DNA of 64,000 bases from NCBI GenBank assembly GCA_050297855.1, contig JBNKTC010000010.1, positions 186,001-250,000 of the forward strand, given 5' to 3'. Below the pieces are notes generated by a model that worked only from the letters and a program-made list of their open reading frames with translations, did no database searches and was not told the DNA's origin. Below, piece after piece: positions 59,430-64,000 of this stretch. Within the stretch, counting starts at the first letter, position 1, and the number at the start of each line of letters is the position of its first letter. Source of the stretch: SZUA-545 sp050297855. GTDB lineage: Bacteria; Campylobacterota; Campylobacteria; Campylobacterales; SZUA-545. The position numbers and the translations under genes are program-made.

Positions 59430-59564
59430 ATGAAGAGAATGTCGAAGCGTTCGGTTGTTTTGGCTGCGATTATTGTGGCGGTTGTTTACTTTAGTAATTA
59501 TATGAAACAGAAAGAAGAAGGGAGCCAAGAGCGCCCCCTTGAGGTGGAAAGGATCGGTGATTAA
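59430..59564 (+). CDS. Small single-pass membrane peptide (44 aa) downstream of phoR
   Basis: A short frame that gene finders may miss: MKRMSKRS, then a hydrophobic stretch of about 15 residues (VVLAAIIVAVVYFSN), and a charged tail (MKQKEEGSQERPLEVERIGD). The basic N-terminus and charged C-terminus fit a small bitopic membrane protein. Start is either ATG 59430 or ATG 59439 (41 residues); ribosome-binding signals are weak (AGAAAG). Its stop TAA abuts the pstB stop on the other strand. It could be a modulator of PhoR or PstCAB, by position only. Confidence 0.5.
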   Translation: MKRMSKRSVVLAAIIVAVVYFSNYMKQKEEGSQERPLEVERIGD

Positions 59565-60350
59565 TTAACCGAACTTCCCGGTAATATACTCTTCGGTGAG
59601 TTTTTCGTGCGGGTTGACGAAGATGTCGTCGGTCTTGCCGAACTCGATCAGTTCGCCCAGGTACATGAAGGCGGTGTAGTCGCTGACGCGGGCGGCCTGC
59701 TGCATGTTGTGGGTGACGATGATGATGCTGACCTTGTCCTTGAGTTCGATGATCAGTTTTTCGATCGCCAGGGTGGAGATGGGGTCCAGGGCCGAGGTCG
59801 GTTCGTCAAAGAGCAGGATCTCCGGTTCGACCGCGATGGCGCGGGCGATACAGAGGCGCTGCTGCTGGCCGCCAGAAAGTGCGGAGCCTTCCGCTTTAAG
59901 ACGGTCTTTTACCTCTTCGAAGAGGGCGGCGTCCTTGAGGGCTTTCTCTACGCGGTCGGCCAGTTCGGTCTTATTCTTGATCCCTTTGAGGCGCAGGCCG
60001 TAGGCGATATTGTCGAAGATGCTCATGGGGAAGGGTGTCGGCTTCTGGAAGATCATCCCCACATTGACACGCAGGTCGATGAGGTCGGTGCTTTTATCCA
60101 GGATGTTGTCGCCGTGGACCAGGATCTCCCCTTCGTACCGGTTGCCCGGGTAGAGGTCGTGGATGCGGTTAAAGGAGCGAAGCAGGGTCGTTTTCCCGCA
60201 GCCGCTCGGTCCGATCAGGGCTGTGACCTTCTTTTTTGGGATCGGCAGGTTGATATTTTTAAGGCTGGGATCGGTCGTCCCGGCATAATAGAAGTTAAAA
60301 TCGTTGACTTCAACCGCTTTTTTCTCTTTGATCTCAGCAATATATGCCAT
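59565..60350 (-). CDS. pstB: Phosphate ABC transporter ATP-binding protein PstB
   Basis: A 261-residue ABC ATPase that powers phosphate import. Walker A is GPSGCGKTTLLRSFNR, the signature ALSGGQQQRLCIARA, and Walker B ILLFDEPTSALDP. PstB-typical text includes VGMIFQKPTPFPMSIFDN. It starts directly after the pstA stop and ends the pstC-pstA-pstB unit. Confidence 0.96.
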   Translation of the reverse strand: MAYIAEIKEKKAVEVNDFNFYYAGTTDPSLKNINLPIPKKKVTALIGPSGCGKTTLLRSFNRIHDLYPGNRYEGEILVHGDNILDKSTDLIDLRVNVGMIFQKPTPFPMSIFDNIAYGLRLKGIKNKTELADRVEKALKDAALFEEVKDRLKAEGSALSGGQQQRLCIARAIAVEPEILLFDEPTSALDPISTLAIEKLIIELKDKVSIIIVTHNMQQAARVSDYTAFMYLGELIEFGKTDDIFVNPHEKLTEEYITGKFG

Positions 60351-61193
60351 CTAGTGTTTCCTTCTTCGTTTGATAAATACGCGTCCGATGATGTTGATCC
60401 CCAGGACAAAGACCGTCAGGATAAAGGCGGCGGCCCAGCCCAGCTGCTGCCAGTCCTCATAGGGGCTGGTGGCGTAGTTGAACATCGTCACCGTCAGGGA
60501 TGCGATCGGTTCGTTGACGTTGGTGCTGTAAAAGTTGTTGTTAAAGGAGGTGAAGAGCAGCGGTGCCGTCTCCCCCGTGATCCGTGCGATACTCAGCAGG
60601 ACCCCCGTAAGTATACCGATTTTTGCCGAACGGTAGACGATCTGGATGATCACCTTGTATTTGGGTGCCCCCAGGGCCGCCGCGGCTTCGCGCAGGGTCT
60701 GGGGGACCAGGGTCAGCATATCGTCCGTCGTCCGCAGGACGATCGGGATCATCATGATCGCCAGGGCGATGATCCCCGCCCAGCCGCTGAAGTGCCCCAT
60801 GGGAGCAACGACGATAGCGTAGACGAAGGTCCCGATAACGATCGAGGGGGTACTCATCATCGTGTCGCTGATATCGCGGATAAAGTGGGCGAACCGGGAG
60901 TTGATGCCGTATTCGCTCAGGTAGGTCCCCGCCAGGATACCGATAGGCACCCCGATGACCGTAGCCCCCAGGGCGAGCATAAGCTGCCCGACCAGGGCGT
61001 GGCGCAGACCGCTTTCGTCAAAACCGGGGGGTGCCCCGTCGAAGCGGAAGATGTCGAGGTTGAGGGCGTTCAGCCCGTTTGAGACCAGGACCCAGAGGAT
61101 CCAGAACAAAAAGGCGATCCCCGCCAGTGCGGAGAGAATGGAAAAGCCCAGGGCGATGTAGTTGGTAATAAGACGTCTCTGTTTTGCGCGCAT
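60351..61193 (-). CDS. pstA: Phosphate ABC transporter permease PstA
   Basis: A 280-residue permease with about six membrane segments. The ABC-permease EAA loop reads LREAAAALGAPKYKVI. VPIGILAGTYLSEYG and STPSIVIGTFVYA are family features. Its ATG overlaps the pstC stop (TGATG), and pstB follows without a gap. Confidence 0.94.
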   Translation of the reverse strand: MRAKQRRLITNYIALGFSILSALAGIAFLFWILWVLVSNGLNALNLDIFRFDGAPPGFDESGLRHALVGQLMLALGATVIGVPIGILAGTYLSEYGINSRFAHFIRDISDTMMSTPSIVIGTFVYAIVVAPMGHFSGWAGIIALAIMMIPIVLRTTDDMLTLVPQTLREAAAALGAPKYKVIIQIVYRSAKIGILTGVLLSIARITGETAPLLFTSFNNNFYSTNVNEPIASLTVTMFNYATSPYEDWQQLGWAAAFILTVFVLGINIIGRVFIKRRRKH

Positions 61194-62053
61194 CAGCTTT
61201 TCCTAATCTTTCTAAAGAAGTAGATCTTGGCGATGAAGATGGTGAGAAAACTCATCATAAAGAGGATAAACGCCAGGAAGAAGAGGCTGGAGTAGTGCAG
61301 GCCGCTTTCGGCTTCGGCAAACTCGTTGGCCAGGGTAGTCGGGATATTGGTCGATGCCGCCGTCAGGTCCAGCGAGACGCGGTGGACGTTCCCCATGACA
61401 AAGGTGACGGCCATGGTCTCGCCGATGGCGCGGCCCAGGGCCAGGATAATGGAGCCGATGACACCCGCCTTGGCAAAGGGGATGATGACGTCTTTGATCA
61501 CGTCCCATTTGGTCGCACCCAGGGCATAGGCGGACTCTTTCAGCATGTCGGGGGTGGTGTTCATGGCATCGCGTGTGATGGCGGCGATAAAGGGGAGGAT
61601 CATGATCGCCAGGACGATACCGGCTGTGAGCATCCCGATCCCGTTTCCGCCGAAGATGTCGCGGATGATGGGGGCGAAGTAGAAAAGCCCCCACATCCCG
61701 TAGATGACCGAAGGAATAGCTGCCAGCAGTTCGACCGAGACCCCGATGGGTTCCTTGATCTGCTTGGGGGCGATCTCGCTTAGGAAGATGGCGATCCCGA
61801 TGGCGATCGGTGTGGCGATGACCATGGCGATAAACGTCGACAGGAGGGAGCCTACGATGGAGGCATAGCCGCCGAAAATCTCTTTGTTGGGGGCCCATTT
61901 ATCCCCGGTGATAAACGAAAAACCGAACTCTTCCATGGCCGGGTAGGCCTCTTTGAAGAGTACCGCCATGATGGCCAGCAGGATGATAAAACTAAAAAGT
62001 GCTGTCAGTTTCGTCAGATTTTCAAACAAAAAATCCACTATTTTTTTCATCAA
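61193..62053 (-). CDS. pstC: Phosphate ABC transporter permease PstC
   Basis: A 286-residue permease with about six membrane segments; the EAA loop reads LKESAYALGATKWDVI. GDKWAPNKEIFGGYASIVGSL-like text near 50-70 and ELLAAIPSVIYGMWGLF are PstC features. First gene of the pstCAB unit; GGGAG precedes its ATG, and a Pho box lies upstream. Confidence 0.94.
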   Translation of the reverse strand: MMKKIVDFLFENLTKLTALFSFIILLAIMAVLFKEAYPAMEEFGFSFITGDKWAPNKEIFGGYASIVGSLLSTFIAMVIATPIAIGIAIFLSEIAPKQIKEPIGVSVELLAAIPSVIYGMWGLFYFAPIIRDIFGGNGIGMLTAGIVLAIMILPFIAAITRDAMNTTPDMLKESAYALGATKWDVIKDVIIPFAKAGVIGSIILALGRAIGETMAVTFVMGNVHRVSLDLTAASTNIPTTLANEFAEAESGLHYSSLFFLAFILFMMSFLTIFIAKIYFFRKIRKS

Positions 62054-62077
62054 TTCTCCCGAAATTAATTATGGCGT

Positions 62078-62111
62078 ATTCTAGTGATCGGAAGTGACAA
62101 CTTGGTTACAA
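62078..62111 (-). promoter_or_regulatory. Pho box and -10 of pstCAB
   Basis: On the minus strand TTGTAAC-CAAG-TTGTCAC (62111-62094) resembles the PhoB direct repeat. After exactly 10 bases comes TAGAAT (62083-62078). Same geometry as the boxes before pstS and phoU. Confidence 0.75.
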
Positions 62112-62187
62112 TTTTGTAATATATAAGAAAATATTATAAAAAACAGCTTTTTTTTCTGCTACGATAGGGAAAAATGAAGGAGTGACC

Positions 62188-62352
62188 ATGCAGCGATACC
62201 AGTGCACCGCTTGTTCATATATCTATGATCCGGCCTTAGGGGACGAGGCAAACGGTATCCCACCCGGGACACCTTTTGAGGAGCTTCCGGATGAGTGGGT
62301 CTGCCCCGAGTGCGGGGCGGAAAAAGATCTCTTTGAAGCGATTGAGGATTAG
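62188..62352 (+). CDS. Rubredoxin
   Basis: A complete 54-residue rubredoxin, short enough to be missed by gene finders. The two iron-binding knuckles are YQCTACSYIYDP (C6, C9) and EWVCPECGAEKD (C39, C42); GIPPGTPFEELPDEW is the family's conserved middle. It is a one-electron carrier, typically for oxygen or peroxide detoxification in Campylobacterota. AAGGAG precedes the ATG. Its stop codon overlaps that of the convergent diguanylate cyclase gene. No partner reductase is next to it. Confidence 0.95.
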   Translation: MQRYQCTACSYIYDPALGDEANGIPPGTPFEELPDEWVCPECGAEKDLFEAIED

Positions 62353-63545
62353 CCCAGCGTAACGCGGTTGCGGCCCGCTTTTTTTGCTTTGTAAAGTGCA
62401 TTGTCGGCCCGTTTGAGGACCTCTTCGGGGCTCTTGTCCTCGGGTTTTTTCTCCGCTGCCCCGATACTGATCGTAACGGAGAGGACCTTGGGGGTCTTGC
62501 GGTTTTTCACATGGAGGGTATGGGAGCTTTTTTCCACGGCTTCACGTACCTTCTCCAAGTGGGGCTGGGCCTCTTCGGTCGACTTGCCGGGGAAGACGAT
62601 CGTAAACTCCTCCCCGCCGTAGCGGTAGGAGCTGCCGCCGCCCGTGACGCTTTCGAGGCGGGAGGCGACCAGTCTGAGCACCTCGTCGCCCACGTCATGG
62701 CCGTGGGTGTCGTTAAACTGCTTGAAGTGGTCGATATCGACCATCGCGACGGTGTATTTCCGTCCCAATGTACCAAAGTGTGCCAAAAGCGCCCGGCGGG
62801 CGGGAATGGCAGTCAGCTCGTCGTAGTGTGCGAGGTAGTAGGACTCTGAAAGCAGGGCGATGATCAGCATGGCGGCAGCCAAGAGCATAAAGAGGGAGAA
62901 GAGATCCCCTTTGTCGGCGAAATTGGCAGCCGTCTCCACGGCCAGCAGGGTCGTGACCATGGCGAGGTTGAGATGTGTCGGCGCCAGGACGTTTTTGGCG
63001 ATCACCACAAGCAGGGCGACAATACTCAGGATCAGGGCGATGTCCGAGAGGGCGGTGTAGACGGTCATCTGTGGCGGGATCGCCTCGAAGTAGACCAGAT
63101 CCAAAAAGGCCCGGTTCCCGCTGTATCCCAGATAGGTCATGACCGTCAATGACGCAAGGATCAGGAGCCCTTTAAGAATCCCCGGAGGCGTCAGGAATCC
63201 CCGCTCTTTGCTAAAGGCGGTGAGGGCAAACGCAACGGGAAAGAGGAGGGAGAGGAAAGCCCGTGAGTAGTTTTCAAAAAACGGGATATAGCGGACGATG
63301 CGGTCGTTTTCCATGACCGTCGCGTAGGCGAGGCCTAGGAGCAGCAGCAGGAAGAAGGCCCGGCTGCGCTGAAAATGGATGCTGAGGATCATGGCCAGAC
63401 CCAGGGCAATATAGGTAAAAAGCTCCAGCTGTCCTTCCAGTTTCAAGGCGGCAAACTCCCGCTGTTTGTAGACCGCAAAGGCGGCAAATAGAAGCATGAT
63501 TATATGGGGAAAGGTCCGTAGGAAAATCCGTTTTACTTTTTTCAT
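62349..63545 (-). CDS. Membrane diguanylate cyclase
   Basis: A 398-residue protein. Residues 1-225 hold about seven hydrophobic segments with short loops, a membrane sensor resembling other 7TM-type signalling domains but not assigned to one. The GGDEF domain (about 235-398) has VDIDHFKQFNDTHGHDVGD and the active loop YRYGGEEFTIVF (near 310). The RxxD inhibitory motif is absent (SVTGGGSS precedes the loop), so product feedback through that site is not expected. Single gene, convergent with rubredoxin. Confidence 0.88.
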   Translation of the reverse strand: MKKVKRIFLRTFPHIIMLLFAAFAVYKQREFAALKLEGQLELFTYIALGLAMILSIHFQRSRAFFLLLLLGLAYATVMENDRIVRYIPFFENYSRAFLSLLFPVAFALTAFSKERGFLTPPGILKGLLILASLTVMTYLGYSGNRAFLDLVYFEAIPPQMTVYTALSDIALILSIVALLVVIAKNVLAPTHLNLAMVTTLLAVETAANFADKGDLFSLFMLLAAAMLIIALLSESYYLAHYDELTAIPARRALLAHFGTLGRKYTVAMVDIDHFKQFNDTHGHDVGDEVLRLVASRLESVTGGGSSYRYGGEEFTIVFPGKSTEEAQPHLEKVREAVEKSSHTLHVKNRKTPKVLSVTISIGAAEKKPEDKSPEEVLKRADNALYKAKKAGRNRVTLG

Positions 63546-63662
63546 AGGTTGGCATTATAGCCGTTTTATGGATAATAAAAAAATTAATTCAGTTGTGTTA
63601 TATCCGCCTTTGTTATAATCAGCCTGGTTATTCGGTTTTATATAAGAAAACGATTAGGAAAT

Positions 63663-64000
63663 ATGATGATGGGAGCGGTTTTGAAACGCGTCGGGTTGAT
63701 AATAATTACAACGTTTTTCCTGCTGGGCGGATGCGCTTCTCCCAGGCCGGTCTCCCATCCGGCGGTGGTCACCTTTAAAACGTCCAAACTGAGGATCCAC
63801 GATACCGCCTTTGTCACCCTGAGCGGCAAAGACGTGGCGATCGAGGTCTACACCGCCGGGACGCTGGTCCTTGATATCCATGCCGGTTCCATGGTCTGTA
63901 TCAACGGGGGGTGTATCAGCGATGACGAGTTTATCGCCGAGTACCTCTCCCCGCACTATCCTGCACGTATCCTTGGGGCGATCGCACGCAAAGAGGTGCT
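63663..64000 (+). CDS. Lipoprotein of unknown function, N-terminal fragment
   Basis: The first 112 complete codons of a gene that runs off the right edge. A basic N-terminus (MMGAVLKRVG), a hydrophobic stretch and the lipobox FLLGGC (C23) mark a lipoprotein. The mature part is beta-rich (FKTSKLRIHDTAFVTLSGKDVAIEVYTAG, split across about 37-65) with a CINGGC cysteine pair. TTAGGAAAT precedes the ATG. I do not recognise the family with certainty; short lipoproteins of this kind are common in Campylobacterota outer membranes. Confidence 0.75.
   Translation, partial: MMMGAVLKRVGLIIITTFFLLGGCASPRPVSHPAVVTFKTSKLRIHDTAFVTLSGKDVAIEVYTAGTLVLDIHAGSMVCINGGCISDDEFIAEYLSPHYPARILGAIARKEV

Noticed and set aside
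1..64000. Mobile elements, prophage, CRISPR arrays, toxin-antitoxin or restriction systems
   Set aside because: I looked for transposases, integrases, regularly spaced repeats and paired defence genes and found none.

Overview
The window is chromosomal DNA from a flagellated, free-living member of the Campylobacterota (Epsilonproteobacteria), probably of the Sulfurimonas/Sulfurovum type. The evidence is gene order plus family content. The run amiC - nitronate monooxygenase-like - tyrS - spoT - rpoZ - pyrH, the run cheY - prmA - ftsH - psd-like - pssA, and serS next to a PflB-like flagellar-motor TPR protein all recall Campylobacter/Sulfurimonas arrangements. DUF3373 and OprD-like porins and a periplasmic rhodanese with a type II molybdoenzyme fit a sulfur-metabolising relative. 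Genes are tightly packed on both strands. I see no insertion sequence, prophage, integrase or CRISPR array. The G+C content looks moderate throughout, except for an AT-rich porin block at about 42.4-47.0 kb.

Layout. 1-4.1 kb (minus): a rhodanese, a Tat-exported molybdopterin catalytic subunit and the start of its iron-sulfur subunit. 4.4-6.6 kb (plus): an LRV-repeat protein, an unknown protein and the Mrp ATPase, then tRNA-Arg. 6.7-7.8 kb: small unknown genes, one a 38-residue lipoprotein. 7.9-14.1 kb (plus): the main accessory locus, a Slam-like (type XI secretion) outer-membrane protein followed by a 1605-residue FecR-domain protein with TbpB-like modules. 14.1-26.9 kb (minus): CNNM transporter, DUF3373 porin, then cell-wall, translation, stringent-response and polyphosphate genes. 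27.0-36.2 kb (plus): a candidate structured RNA, a PDC-sensor membrane protein, hisH-hisA, cheY, prmA, ftsH, lipid genes and leuA. 36.2-41.3 kb (minus): pflB-like gene, serS and der. 41.4-48.8 kb: a DMT permease, four OprD-like porins and a thioredoxin-like protein. 49.0-62.1 kb: phosphate uptake and signalling. 62.2-64 kb: rubredoxin, a second diguanylate cyclase and a truncated lipoprotein gene.

How it fits together. The phosphate block is a compact regulon. pstS (minus), phoU-phoB-phoR plus a 44-residue membrane peptide (plus) and pstCAB (minus) are three transcription units, each with an 18-bp Pho-box-like direct repeat exactly 10 nt from a -10 element. A low-affinity Pit transporter and ppk suggest phosphate storage as well. 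The most novel locus is 7.8-14.1 kb: a predicted secretion pore whose ribosome-binding site sits in the base of a strong hairpin, followed by a large non-lipidated cargo in which a FecR domain precedes two roughly 620-residue copies of a TbpB-like module. Other points worth checking are a phosphatidylserine-decarboxylase homologue without its self-cleavage serine, a type II molybdoenzyme paired with a periplasmic rhodanese, three unexplained structured intergenic elements, and two porin genes with a positionally conserved duplicated 5' region. All functional assignments come from reading the sequence; no database search was run.
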